Numbered from the stretch's first letter, positions 19,475 to 30,332 are shown. The stretch is DNA of 64,000 nucleotides from Pycnococcus provasolii (GCA_938743325.2 OW568901.1:62001-126000), one strand, 5' to 3'. Notes: a model not told the origin generated them from the sequence alone. Numbers and translations are program-made.

Positions 19475-20135
19475 CTTGATGTTTTCTTCTGTGGAGGCTA
19501 TTATCCATACATGCCATCTGCCGTGGCGTGGAAAAATTAAAACAACACAAAAGTAAAAGAAAAAAACATTATTTATTACATTTGGCTGGGTGTTCCGCGC
19601 TTGGGCGAGAAAGTAATTCGGGTAGGGGCACCTGACGTGCAAACGAAGAGAATTCAGAGTGTGAGAATTCAGCCCGAGTCTTGAGTGAGACATTATTAGG
19701 AATTTTCGTCGTGCAGACCACAACAAAGACATTAAGGTAGTTGAGTCGTCGTCCGTCCGTCCACGGGTTCTTGATGGAAGGATGGAACGCTCAAGTGGTG
19801 GTGCCGACTGCCGTGGTGGTGGTATAAATTCCGAATGTGCAGTTATTGTAATAAAATCACTCAAATCAAATGCTGAACATTCCAGGAGCTTTCGAGCAGA
19901 GCATATCCGTCAAGACATGTGCAGCTGACGTTGATGTTGAAAGACATTTGGCGCGTGATGTGATGATACCCTTGTCATCAGCATCCGCGTCAGTTCAGTT
20001 CAGTTCAGTTGTTGGATGTAACTACAGTAAAAAGTGTTCCCTTGAACCAAATTGGTGGTTACAGTACTCTCCCCTTCGCGCCTCCACGGTGGCAATCCGT
20101 ACGACTGCACGAGAATCGAAATGTTGTACGCCAAC
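19475..20135 (-). other. Intergenic segment carrying the inverted LRR 3' flank
   Basis: Positions 19475-19870 contain no gene that I can support. From about 19895 to 20135 the minus strand repeats the 3' flank of the tandem LRR genes: CACCAATTTGGTTCAAGGG, CATCACATCACGCGCC, then GTCAGCTGCACATGTCTTGA. It has the GCTGCACATG boundary seen after unit 3, not the CCZ1 joint seen after units 1 and 2. Confidence 0.8.
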
Positions 20136-20819
20136 TCAACCATCGTGCGCCCACGCGTCGAATACGCCCTCACGACGAAGGCGCTTGGGGTGGAACACAA
20201 CCTCACAGGCACGCTTATGCAAAATGGCGAGCCTCACGATAGCGCGCAACAAACCACGATGACGACAACGACGACGTTCACGGGAAATACCTTGCGCTTC
20301 TGCAAGAGCTCGTTCTCCGTCAGCACCCACATTGTTGCTGCCAAGGTGCAGCGTGTGCAAATAGCACGTCTCGCTCCTCAGCGCCTCCGCGAGCGCGCGT
20401 GCGCCTTCAGCACCCACTTCGTTGCTCCAAAGGCGCAGCGCGTGCAATGTGCACTTGTCGCTCCTCAGCGCCTCCGCGAGCGCGCGTGCGCCGTCGGCAC
20501 CGACTCCGTTGTTGAAAAGGTCCAGCGTGTGCAAGGTGCACTTGTCGCTCTTGAGGGCCTCCGCGAGCGCGCGTGCGCCGTCAGCACCCACTCCGTTGTT
20601 CCAAAGGCGCAGCGTGTGCAAGGTGCACGTCTCGCTCGTCAGAGCCTCCGCTAGCGCGAGCATTTCGCCCGGGAGTAGGCGATTTACTGTGAGCATATCT
20701 ACGTGCGTTTCTGTTATATCATCCCATCGCGATTCTCTCTGAGAATCCTCTGGGTAGCGCACGGTCGTCGTCAAATTAACGTCGATGTCTTGTGCGTGCT
20801 CGTCGTCAGCCACCACCAT
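20136..20819 (-). CDS. Leucine-rich-repeat (ribonuclease-inhibitor type) protein, dispersed fourth copy, 4 repeats
   Basis: A fourth LRR paralogue lies on the opposite strand 8.5 kb from the tandem cluster and encodes 227 residues from ATG 20819. It shares QRESRWDDITETHVDML, NRLLPGEMLALAEAL and the basic C-terminal cap (RGLLRAIVRLAILHKRACEV, FDAWAHDG) with the others but has only four 29-residue repeats. The N-terminus is different (MVVADDEHAQDIDVNLTT). No RCC1 gene accompanies it. It may be close to the ancestral locus, because its 3' flank has the undisturbed GCTGCACATG boundary. The frame is intact. Confidence 0.82.
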   Translation of the reverse strand: MVVADDEHAQDIDVNLTTTVRYPEDSQRESRWDDITETHVDMLTVNRLLPGEMLALAEALTSETCTLHTLRLWNNGVGADGARALAEALKSDKCTLHTLDLFNNGVGADGARALAEALRSDKCTLHALRLWSNEVGAEGARALAEALRSETCYLHTLHLGSNNVGADGERALAEAQGISRERRRCRHRGLLRAIVRLAILHKRACEVVFHPKRLRREGVFDAWAHDG

Positions 20820-21505
20820 TGCTTGATTGTTCGTTCGTTCGCTCAGACGCAGGTGTGGCAATGAATGTAACTAACTCACGTGCAGAATTGCCGAAGAAGA
20901 AGGAACCGACCGATCGCGTCTTGCGTCGTTGAGGGAGAATACCGGGCGGGGGTGAAAGAATCAATCAATCTGTCGCCCGGCAGGACGGGGGGGAACCGGG
21001 GAATTTGCGGAAATAGACCTCGGGAATTCGGGAAGCACGGCAGCACGCAAAGCACGCGAAATCGCAATTCGCGTCAGCATTATTACACGCGCATTCCACC
21101 TATCTGCGTCGGCTGCTGCACCTATCTCGTCTCCTTTGGACTTTGCTTACTATAGTTAGTAGTAGTAGGTTGCACTTGCGCTTGCTTGGTGGTATCAACA
21201 TCACACTACTCCTACATTGCTTTGCTCGAGACTCGTCACTCGAGTCACTGCTTCTTCTTCCTTGTTGTCTCATTCGTGGCTGGCGTTATTCTTCTTAGAA
21301 TAATAATCAAAACGTCTTGTTGTTGCTTGGATAACGCCATTGACTGATCGACTGAATTGGAGTCATCATCAGGTCCAAACCATCACTAAACTAACTGAAT
21401 AACGATCGCTCCTGACACTTCATCAATCAATAATACGCCGTTCACAACAACAACAACTGCGAGCAGCAGCGGATCAATTAATCTCGTAGTAGTAATCATT
21501 CATTC
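20820..21505. other. Intergenic region, no gene recognised
   Basis: No coding sequence is supported. Short CAACAACAACAAC and TTGTTGTTG runs appear near 21300-21460, just before the SUMO-like/SAM gene. Confidence 0.5.
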
Positions 21506-23008
21506 ATGAGCTCGGATTCCGAGTGGGAGAAGGAGCTGCGCCGGCGCAGGTGCAACTACGCGTACGCGCTCGCCGAACCACCACCACCACCCACCACTGC
21601 TGCATCTACGAATGCTGACGACGATAGCAACAACAACAACAACGAGTCCAAAACCGCCGGCGGTGGTAGTAGCAGCAGCAACGCTACTGCGAAGGCTATC
21701 GTAACGACCGACGTCACTTCCCTGAAGGAGAAACAGCAGGCGCTCGCGAAAGTCTCCAAGATGTCCTCGAAAGTGCGTGGCGTCATGAATCGTGCGTCGA
21801 ACATCACGACGGAGGCGGCGAAATCGAAGGCGAAAGCGGCGTCCGGCGTCGCGTCGAAGGCGATCGCGACGCTGCAGCAGGCGGCAGCGAGCGTGGGCGA
21901 GCACATCATCAATAATACCGGCGGTGGTGGTGAAGAGGAGAGCGGCAACAGCAGCAGCAACAAGGAGAACCAACAGCAACGACAAGAGCAAAACGACAAG
22001 GCGCAGGAGGAGGACGACACGCGCGTTCACATTCGCGTGAAGTCTGCGAGTCACACCGACGTGCTTTTCAGGGCGCCGCCGCCCGTGCCGTTCGGGTACA
22101 TCCGTCGTCTCTACTGCGAACGACGCGGCTTGGAGCTCGAGCACACCGCCTTCGCCTTCTTGGTTGACGGCGAACGGCGTGATGCTGTGATCGACACGAA
22201 GACGCCTGAGATGATGTACGCGACCGACGAGCTCGAGAAGGGCCGTGAGGTGGAGATTGTCGCGTACGCGATTGACAAACGCAGCAAGGAGAATGCGTCG
22301 TCGTCGTCGAGTACAAGCTCTGCTGCTTTGCCATGCACACTCGTCGCGCCAAGCAGCAGTACGCTGAAGAAGGAGGAGGGCAGCAGCAGCAGCAACGCCA
22401 ACGCGAAGGGCGGCAGCGTAACGTTTGCGGCGCATTCGAGTCGCATCGTTCCGAACGACGACCTCGATACGTGGCTTGAGGTGGAGTGCAAGTTGTCGCA
22501 CCTCGCGGCGAAGCTACGCGAGTACGGCGTTCGTAACGTCGACGAGCTTCACGACCTCGATTCGGCCGACCTCGCTGAGCTGGGCATGAAGAACATCGAG
22601 AAGAACCGTCTCGCTCGTGCGCTGGGTCGTCGCGGCGACCCTCGACCAGAGGAGCGCGCCGTCGTCGACCGCGCGCAGTCGATTCGCAGGCGCAAGTCGA
22701 CGAAGTGGGGCGAGAATCTCCCTCTGCTTGAGCCTGACGAGCTGTTCGAGCTGTCGAGCAAGACGGAGTGGTCGAGCGTGCTCACGGACGTCCCACCGTT
22801 CCCTGAAGTCGTGCACAAGCCGAGCGCGAACCTGCTTCAGAAGCAGCCCGAAGAAGAAGTTAATGGCCAAGAGCGGAGGAGTGAACATGAAGCAGGCACA
22901 GCAACATCACAAGGAGTGGTGAAGCGACGAAGCACACTAGGCAAGTCGCCAACACCACGCGGATACCACGACGACGAACACAAACCATCCGCGCCGCCGA
23001 TGGTGTGA
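21506..23008 (+). CDS. SUMO-like domain plus SAM domain protein
   Basis: The 500-residue product starts at ATG 21506. Residues 1-170 are low in complexity (Pro, Asn, Ser runs) with a helical Ala/Lys segment. Residues about 172-255 resemble a SUMO/Rad60-like ubiquitin fold: VHIRVKSASHTDVLFR, FGYIRRLYCERRGLELEH, AFLVDGER and KGREVEIVAY, in the order of SUMO strands and helix. There is no terminal di-glycine, so it is an embedded ubiquitin-like domain and not a conjugated modifier. Residues about 320-375 look like a SAM domain: LDTWLEVECKLSHLAAKLRE, VDELHDLDSADLAELGM and KNRLARAL. The tail is basic then disordered. The pairing suggests a scaffold or adaptor; no pathway can be named. Confidence 0.6.
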   Translation: MSSDSEWEKELRRRRCNYAYALAEPPPPPTTAASTNADDDSNNNNNESKTAGGGSSSSNATAKAIVTTDVTSLKEKQQALAKVSKMSSKVRGVMNRASNITTEAAKSKAKAASGVASKAIATLQQAAASVGEHIINNTGGGGEEESGNSSSNKENQQQRQEQNDKAQEEDDTRVHIRVKSASHTDVLFRAPPPVPFGYIRRLYCERRGLELEHTAFAFLVDGERRDAVIDTKTPEMMYATDELEKGREVEIVAYAIDKRSKENASSSSSTSSAALPCTLVAPSSSTLKKEEGSSSSNANAKGGSVTFAAHSSRIVPNDDLDTWLEVECKLSHLAAKLREYGVRNVDELHDLDSADLAELGMKNIEKNRLARALGRRGDPRPEERAVVDRAQSIRRRKSTKWGENLPLLEPDELFELSSKTEWSSVLTDVPPFPEVVHKPSANLLQKQPEEEVNGQERRSEHEAGTATSQGVVKRRSTLGKSPTPRGYHDDEHKPSAPPMV

Positions 23009-23848
23009 GCGGTACATACTTGTTCGTGAGAATTCGCTGAAAGAGAGATGTTTTCGTTGCGATGGAGTTGTTGTTGGCGTTTGTTGTTTGTTGTTTGTTG
23101 TGTAACGCAAGTTGGGCTGCTGCTGGTGAACAACGGTGGTGGTGGTGGTGGTGAACAACGTCGTGGTCAAAACTGCTGCTAAAAACTGCTCGTGAACCAC
23201 GCGTGCGCGTACAACAACGTCGTGAACAACGTCAAGTTATTCTTGACCAACCTCCTCCACCAAGAAGAACGACCGCCAAGCGTCGTCGCACGCCAAGCGT
23301 CGAAGAAGAAGGCGTCGTGACTGACCATCGTGCAACACACTCAACACTCAACAGCAGTCGTCAACACTCAACAGTACGCAACATGCATCGCGTGTACAAT
23401 ACGCCGCTACGGTAGCGAATTAGCGAGCGAGAGCACAGCTGCAGCAGAGGTGGTATGTACAACACTGCCAACAGCGTCGCGTATCGTTCAGCTGTTGTGC
23501 CATTCCTGTTGTTGCTTTCACGGTTCGGCACGGTACGGGTAAACTTCACACGCGCGGTGAACACCTCGGTGAACAACAACAACAACACGCGAGTGTATCG
23601 AGGCAACAACCTGTGCCTGTTGTCGTCACTCGTCAAGAACGCTCGGCAAGAGGCGTCAACGCACCACGGCACCAGCAGCCGTGCGTCGCAGCAGGCCTCC
23701 CATTCCCATTCACGCACACACTCGAAAAGAAACTTCACTGTTGGCTGTGCATCTTTCTGTATAGCTACATCTTGTTTTTCTCAAAGCTGTACTTGTACTA
23801 CTTGAGTAGCATCTTCAAATTAGAAGTTTTACTTCTTGGTAAGCAGGC
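23009..23848. other. Intergenic region with CAACAACGTCGTGAAC-type repeats
   Basis: Positions about 23120-23260 contain several imperfect copies of GAACAACGTCGTG and GGTGGTGGT runs, and 23575-23590 a CAACAACAA run. Frames across it translate to simple-sequence peptides. Nothing gene-like is supported. Confidence 0.55.
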
Positions 23849-24444
23849 ATGGCGGACACGGAGCAGGCACCTGATGCACCTGCTGCACCTACGGATGCGG
23901 AAGAAGAACCTGAAGTTCATCCTCCTCCTGCTCCTGATGACGACGACAATGCTGCTGGGCCAGAAGCACCACCACCAGCAGAAGAAGCAGAAGAGCCTGA
24001 GTCAGCTCCACAGGAGCAGGAGCAAGAGCAGGATGAGCCTGCTCCTGCGCCAGAAGAGCCGCCGCCGCCGCCGACGACGACGACAGAACCAGAACCAGAA
24101 GCAGATGCAGAAGCTGCTGAAGCAGAACCTCTTGCTGAAGTCGACGAACAGCCACCATCACCACCACCCGCCGCCGCAGAAGAACCGGCCGTCGTTGAAG
24201 AACAAAGTGAGGCTGGTGCACCACCACCACCACCACCGCCGCCGCCAAACGACGACGAACCCAACGAACCAGCTGCCGCAGAACCAGAACCAACGCCTGC
24301 GCCTGCGGCCGAAGAGGATGAACAGCAATTACCACCACCGCCACCACCACCACCACCACCAGAACAACAACAAGAAGAAGACGCGCCTGCTGCAGCTGCG
24401 CCGACATCAGAACACGTTGGCAGCAACGAAGATGATGGACCGAC

Positions 24445-24476
<32 letters not shown>

Positions 24477-25561
24477 ACGAAGCCGAGCTGCTGCGCAAAC
24501 AGCTCGAGGCGGAGGCGGCGGCACGCGCAGACCTCGAGGATATGCTCGTGCGCATTGAAAAGCATTTCAAGGATGAACGACAGGCGCGAAAACAAGCGGA
24601 GTCCGAGGCGGAGGCGCTGCGCGTCGCCGCGGATAGCGCCGTCGCAAATGGCGAAGCCGCGGCATCCGGCGTTGCCGCCGCCGCCGCCGCGAACGACGAC
24701 GCGCGCATGCAGATGGAAGAGGAACGCGCCGCCATGGATGCCGAACTTCACGCGCTGCGCGTCGAGGCGAAGCGCGCGCACGCGGCACTCGCGCGCGTCG
24801 AGGAGCACGTTCGCGCGCAGGAGTCGGCGGAGCGAATGAAACTCGAGGCGCAGCACAAGGAGCAAATCAAACACCTCGAGTACGAACTCCGGCGCGCGCG
24901 CGCGGAGATGGACGCGCGCTCGGACGCGATGGCGGCGGAGATGCAGGCGTGGCGCCAGCGCGCCGAACTCGCGATGCAGGCGTCGGACCTCGCGAACGCA
25001 GAGCTGCAGGATCGACGGAAGGAACTCCTGCTAGGCGCGGAGGGGCTGGATAAGCTCGCGCGGCGGCTGCACATGGGCAAGGAGGCTGGCGTCGAGCTGC
25101 GTGGCGCGATCGAGTTCCGGCTTGCAGAGGCTGCTCGCCAGCGCGAGATGGACCGGCGCCACTGGCAGAGTCTTGGCATGGATCGCGGCATGACACCCGG
25201 CGCGGCGGAGGCGGCCGCTGCCGCGGCGGTTGGCAAACGCGTGGAGAAGGCTGCGAAAGGCCGGCCTGGCAAGGCGGCCGCATCGAAGCCGTCGCGCGTC
25301 GCCGCCGGCCCGTCTGCTGCGGCGGCACCTCTCCCTCCGATTGTCGCGGAGGCACCGCCCGCGGGTGCTCCCGTCGGCCGCGAGGGTGCCGTGAAGCAGA
25401 GAGGCGGCGCGTTCGGCGCTGGCGGTAATAAGGCTGCCGGCGGCGCCCCGAAATCCCGCAAGCCGAGGGAGGTTCCGAAGAAGGAACGCGGCGGCGGTCG
25501 CGCAGCGGTCGACGTCGCCGAGGCGAACCGGCTCGCGTACGCCGCACGCCTGTTCGGGTAA
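23849..25561 (+). CDS. Acidic proline-rich, coiled-coil protein of unknown function
   Basis: The 570-residue protein begins at ATG 23849 (GGCATGG context). Residues 1-205 are a disordered acidic, Pro/Glu/Ala-rich region with PPPPP runs encoded by simple CCA and GAA repeats. Residues about 210-440 form a long coiled coil: ELLRKQLEAEAAARADLEDM, KHFKDERQARKQAESEAEAL, and heptad-rich ARVEEHV and LEYELRRARAEM stretches. A disordered basic Ala/Gly/Lys segment follows, then a short terminal motif ANRLAYAARLFG. It has no enzymatic motif and I cannot assign it to a family. A cytoskeletal or flagellar role would fit the architecture but is a guess. Confidence 0.65.
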
Positions 25562-26255
25562 ACTACTTACCTCTAGAGCTCTTGAGTAAAGAAAAAGTAT
25601 CTTCAGATATTCTTTAGACATGAACGAACGCAGAGCCTCGATAATACTGTAGTGAGCCTCTCATCTCAAGCTGACGTTGCGTCACTTCCGGAACGTCGCG
25701 CTTACGTAACTTAATTACATAATGTTGACCAGCTGTCAGTCAGTCAGTCGACTAGTCAGTCAGGGTACCCTACCCGTAATATATATACCTTTACCTGGTA
25801 CGCGTAACCCTAACCCTAACCCTAACCCTAATCTTCATATTGTAAACCCTAACCTTATATTGTCCCTGCCCTTATTACCTTATTCTTATTGTATTGGGTC
25901 GTCTCGCAGTCAACTTATTCTTAACTGCCTCCATCCAGGCCAGTGTAGGCGTATTGGTTTCATTTCGATTTCAGAATACTGTAGTAGATAAGGCGGCGTG
26001 CTTTGCTTTGGTGTGCTTTGCGTGCTTTGCTTTGCTTTGCTTCACGCTTTGCTTTGCACTGGCTCATTGTTATTCTTATTCTATTCTTGTTGTTTTCTCT
26101 AGGGTAGACTTGTTTGCTGGGTCCCAGGTTGCGTTAAGTTAAGGTAAGGTAAGGGACTTCTTAGGTTAGGTGCTGTTTCTTGCTCTGCTCTGGCACTCGC
26201 GCGTGATCGAAACGAACGAACGGGAACGCTTACGCTTTTCGTTCCGACGAAATAT
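25562..26255. other. Intergenic region with interstitial telomere-like repeat
   Basis: At 25805-25857 the plus strand reads TAACCCTAACCCTAACCC and continues for four to five CCCTAA units, with a diverged extension reading TAAACCCTAACC. It lies in otherwise simple, AT-richer DNA that includes GCTTTGCTTTGCTTTGC runs at 25995-26060. No gene is supported. Confidence 0.85.
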
Positions 26256-26936
26256 ATGCAGCGCATACCGAGCGAACCGCCGGCGGCGTCGCTTCGAAGT
26301 GACCAGACCTTAGAAACCTCGAAGTTTCAGAGGGAAGTGCTTGCAGCACATCCGAGCAACCTGCAAACGGCGAATCACAACCTGAGCATGACGGCAATGA
26401 CAACAATACGGACGGAGATCGACACAGAGGGTGAGTACGACACTCACGACGGAAGCAAACGACTGCAGACGTTAAGCCTGCGCAGCATTGGTGCGTTGCA
26501 GGGTGAGGGCACGTTGTCTTCTCTGGAGTCGTCGTCGTTGGCGTACACCCCCGTAACGCCGCTGACGATGAGCAAGGACGGCGACAGAAGCAGCGTGGAC
26601 GGCATGTACACGTTGTTCGTGAAGGCGGTTGAGCGTGACTGCGTGCATATGCGAGAGCAGGAGGAGATGCTTCAGCGGAAGCAGCAGGAGCAGGGTGCTG
26701 CGCGAGAAGTTCCGGCGAACGCAGCGCCCGCGGCGCCGGAGGATGCGCTAAGCTACTCGGAGGCGTGGAGACGCGCGGTGGGCGCAGACGCATCTCCGGC
26801 ATCTGCTGCGTGTGCATCGCAGCCAGCATTACCTGCTTCCATCGTCGTCGCGTCTCAAGCTTCTGACAAGGAGAGCGTCGACGTCGCTATGCTCACGTCT
26901 GCGTTACCCGCGTCGCGCTTCTTCAGGCGAGCGTGA
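26256..26936 (+). CDS. Hypothetical protein
   Basis: A 226-residue open frame starts at ATG 26256 and ends TGA. Composition is Ser/Thr/Ala-rich and probably disordered, with one likely helix (SSVDGMYTLFVKAVERDCVH then MREQEEMLQRKQQEQ, residues about 110-150) and a second short one (YSEAWRRAVG). No domain is recognised. Codon use resembles neighbouring genes, which favours a real gene, but the lack of homology leaves this uncertain. Confidence 0.45.
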   Translation: MQRIPSEPPAASLRSDQTLETSKFQREVLAAHPSNLQTANHNLSMTAMTTIRTEIDTEGEYDTHDGSKRLQTLSLRSIGALQGEGTLSSLESSSLAYTPVTPLTMSKDGDRSSVDGMYTLFVKAVERDCVHMREQEEMLQRKQQEQGAAREVPANAAPAAPEDALSYSEAWRRAVGADASPASAACASQPALPASIVVASQASDKESVDVAMLTSALPASRFFRRA

Positions 26937-27224
26937 GTTCGCACGAGTCGCTAAGAGGACTGTACACGCGCGCGCGCCACTTGTCGAACAACTTGTACCA
27001 TTAAATTACTATTATTAGCATTGACACCTGCTTACTCGTTTTGGTAGATAAACAAGAAGTGCATAGACTATTGGCGCGCGCACACACACACGCATACACA
27101 CGCATACACACACACGTGTTGTCAGATCCTGTGTACCACTACATGCAGACTCCGAGGTCACGAAACGCGAACGATTATCGGATTATGTGAGGCCGCGACT
27201 GAATTGTTGGTTTGCGCCTTAAGG

Positions 27225-27510
27225 GGTGGTACAGCATTGCCACCTGGTACTGGACTAATCATCAGGTTGTATGGGATGGTCATTGCAAGCTGGTACTGGA
27301 CGAATCATCAGGTTGTAAGAGATGGTCATTGCAAGCTGGGACTGGACTAATCATCAGGTTGTAAGAGATGGTCATTGCCACCTGGTACTGGACTAATCAT
27401 CAGGTTTTAAGAGATGGTCATTGCAAGCTGGTACTGGACTAATCATCAGGTTGTAAGAGATGGTCATTGCAAGCTGGTACTGGACGAATCATCAGGTTGT
27501 AAGAAGTGGT
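27225..27510 (+). repeat. 46-47 bp minisatellite, about six copies
   Basis: The unit contains GGTACTGGACTAATCATCAG followed by GTTGTAAGAGATGGTCATTG, then CAAGCT or CCACCT. It repeats about six times with alternating CAAGCT and CCACCT variants. No reading frame of note. The flanking stretches 26937-27224 and 27511-27644 also show no gene, apart from a (CA)n run at 27080-27115. Confidence 0.88.
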
Positions 27511-27644
27511 ATAATAAATTTTACGAATATTCGGCGTTTTCCTTGGGGGAGTGAGTGAGTTTGGCACACACACCACTCCACCCGTTAATCTCGCCGACAC
27601 CCATTGAATGTTTTGAATGCCTCTTGCTCCATAGAGGTAATCTT

Positions 27645-28718
27645 ATGAGGTACGTGCTCCTTCCTCTCGCGTCCACCTCCAATGCCGCCGGACTCCTCGA
27701 CGCGGAAATGAACGAGCGACTTTGGCGTGTCGCACAGAGATACCTGCAAATACGGTCGTCAAGTTCAGATTCAGATTCAGATTCACACGCCAACTTGCAG
27801 GTGGTTCGTGTTGTCACGTCAGGATCGTGCGTTACATCGTCGCTCGACTCATTCAACCCGCACGATACGCCGCAACACGAAATCACGAAAAGAAGACTCG
27901 TGCAGCTCGGCGTCGACGAAAACGATATCACGCACGCACTGCCCGCAATGCATACCGTCGACGAGGCGATCATGGCCGCGGAGACCATTGCGAACATGGA
28001 CGACCGAGACGAAGAGACCGTGCTTGAGGTGGTCGTCTCGGCGTTCCACAGGCCAAGGGCGGCGCACCTCTTCGGCGTTGCGTTCGAGGGTGCCGCTGGC
28101 GTCACGCTGCGAGTGACGAGCGACGGCCTTGTGCCTCGGTGGACTGGCGACGTGCTTGCGGCGAGACTAAGGCACGAACGCAGAAGCTTGAACGCGCTCA
28201 GAACGAAACCGTTTGGCGCATGGGCAGACTTCCTGCAAGCACGCGGCGTGCTCGCTTCGCACAAGCCTATCGTTGACGGCGTAGGACCGGACGAAGTTCA
28301 GGATCCCGCAAGTGATGGCACTACGGCGCTCGTCGTTCTTAGCGCGCGTGCATCTGCCGACGCGTCGATCTGGCAAACTCGCGTCACCGCCCGCTGGTGC
28401 CGTCTCCGCGCGATGTGCGGCAAGCCTCCCCCAACGCTTCTTCTTGGCGCTGTTGATGTGTACATGAATCCTGACGTGACGGTTGGGCCGGACGAGCTGA
28501 CAAGCGGCGAATCATTCGTCGACGCCATTCACTCGTTTATCTCGCAGCTGGGTACAGACGCGGTGCACGTCGTCGTCGCGCCGTGTTCCCCCGACGAGCC
28601 TCACTTGGACGCTTGCATGCATGCGCTGAAGACGCACGCGCGCGTGCGCTCGTCAGCTTTGGACACAGTCACATCGGCGTACGACTGGGGCGCGGACTTG
28701 CAGGAGGTTGTTGTATGA
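27645..28718 (+). CDS. DUF218 (YdcF/ElyC-like) domain protein
   Basis: From ATG 27645 the protein has 357 residues; an in-frame upstream codon at 27555 is possible. The start MRYVLLPLASTSNAAGLLDA then EMNERLWRVAQRYL matches the opening strand and helix of DUF218 domains. It is followed by a ...TSGSCV strand, EITKRRLVQLGVDENDI, a TVDEAIMAAETIANM helix and LEVVVSAFHRPRAAHLFGVA. These are the family's E-helix, the T-x-x-E/A-A segment and the T/S-x-x-H-x-x-R-A motif in order. DUF218 proteins are poorly characterised; bacterial members act in envelope-related processes. The second half (residues about 190-357) is unassigned. No signal peptide or membrane segment is visible, so a cytosolic location is likely. 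Confidence 0.55.
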   Translation: MRYVLLPLASTSNAAGLLDAEMNERLWRVAQRYLQIRSSSSDSDSDSHANLQVVRVVTSGSCVTSSLDSFNPHDTPQHEITKRRLVQLGVDENDITHALPAMHTVDEAIMAAETIANMDDRDEETVLEVVVSAFHRPRAAHLFGVAFEGAAGVTLRVTSDGLVPRWTGDVLAARLRHERRSLNALRTKPFGAWADFLQARGVLASHKPIVDGVGPDEVQDPASDGTTALVVLSARASADASIWQTRVTARWCRLRAMCGKPPPTLLLGAVDVYMNPDVTVGPDELTSGESFVDAIHSFISQLGTDAVHVVVAPCSPDEPHLDACMHALKTHARVRSSALDTVTSAYDWGADLQEVVV

Positions 28719-29459
28719 TTGATTAGTACTATTATGTGTATGTATTCTCTACTTAAAAAATGTGCTTTACTACGTTGAACGTCAACTGCTTCTTCTCTCT
28801 CTCACTTATTATCCCATGCCCATGTCGTCGTTCGCGTGAATAGACTCACTACTGTATGTCACCATAGATAGGGCATAGGGAGAGGAGTCATATCTCGTGC
28901 CCCTACTGACTGAAAGACGACGGGCCGACAGCCTGCGATACCCTTAGTACTGGTAGGGTTGGCGCATCATGTGGTGTCACGTCCCTGGAGCTGTTCGTCC
29001 CCGTTCGAAATCTACATACCTTGAGCGTCTTATGTAAGTACTACTTTCTAGGAGGATCGTTCAAGAATGCGAGGACGAGGAGGACTGGAGAGAGGCAACG
29101 AAGACCAATAAAGAGCATCACGGAACCAAGTCCGTCTTTCACCGATTAATCGTCCTCAATCAAGAAGAACGTCAGGACTCGACAAGTCGAGCCAAGCTTG
29201 ACAGACACAACAACAACAAACAGCTCTCCCCTCGAGTTGTTTTCCCTTGACGGACAGCACTTGACAGCACTGACGGTACGGGTAGTCGAAAGATTCCCAC
29301 AGACGTAGATTTCTTCTCAGACGGAGAAAATCTCGGGTCGGTGGAGAGGTCGGTGGTGCAATTACAGTATGTCGAGGGTTTGATATGTACTGTAGCATTT
29401 GATGTGAAAAATGTAGTACTACAGTACAGCAGAAAATCAAGGCGGTGCCATTTCAATTA
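28719..29459. other. Intergenic region, no gene recognised
   Basis: This stretch contains no supported coding sequence. It grades into the GTCGAGG/GTCGGTG repeat array that follows. Confidence 0.5.
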
Positions 29460-30040
29460 ATTAGGTCGGAGAACAATCAGTTTGGTCGGTGCAATTTGGT
29501 CGAGGAAGATCTATGTATAGACTATGGTCGGTGAAATTAGGCCGAGGGTGTGATGTGAAAAATACTGTACCCGGTACAGGCGGTGAAATTACAATGTGGT
29601 CGGTGAACTTTGGTCGGAGAAATTCAGTTTGGTCGTACAATTAAGTCGAGGAAGATCAGTTTGGTCGGTGAACTTTGGTCGAGGAAATTCAGTTTGGTCG
29701 GTACAATTAAGTCGAGGGTTGGATGCAATTTGGTCGAGGAAATTACAGTTTTGGTAGGTGCAATTAGGTCGAGGGTTGGATGCAATTAAGTCGAGGAAAT
29801 TCAGTTTTGGTCGGTACAATTAAGTCGAGGGTTGGATGCAATTTGGTCGAGGAAATTCAGTTGGGTCGGTGCAATTAAGTCGAGGGCTTGATGTGAAAAT
29901 ACACTAGAAAATCAAGGGTGAAATTTGATCGAGGAAATTCAGTCTGATTGGGTCGGTACAATTAAGTCGGAGAAAATTCAGTTTTGGTTGGTGCAATTTC
30001 AATGTGGTCGGTACAATTAAGTCGAGGGCTTGATGTGATT
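29460..30040 (+). repeat. Irregular repeat array of GGTCGGTGCAATTAAGTCGAGG units
   Basis: About 580 bp consist of interspersed short units: GGTCGGTGCAATT or GGTCGGTACAATT, AAGTCGAGGGTTGGATGCAA, GGTCGAGGAAATTCAGTTT and variants, with each motif present at least five times. The array is AT-richer than the neighbouring genes and its open frames are simple-sequence products. Downstream DNA up to 30332 holds TTTATTTATTTA runs and nothing gene-like. Confidence 0.85.
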
Positions 30041-30332
30041 GTGATATATTTGAGTGAGTGGGAACAAGTCACTTCCTCTTCAATGCGTGCTTCAATTCAT
30101 CAAAGTTCCAGCACACAACAACACAACAACAACAACGCAACACAAGCGAACTACTTCGAAGTCTTCATAAAGTGTGTGTTGGGGTTGCCTCCCTCCCCTC
30201 CTTGGCTTTGGTGAGTAGTGCCCTTGCTGCAGTGATCGTTCCCTTGAACGTTTCGTTTGTTTATTATCAAGTGTGTGTGTGATTTATTTATTTATTTACA
30301 GAGATTTATTTACTGTACAGAGATTATTTAGT

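Noticed and set aside
23613-24473. Plus-strand frame rich in His, Gln and Arg overlapping the acidic coiled-coil protein
   Set aside because: It is a +1 shadow of the Pro/Glu-rich coding region with no conserved segment.
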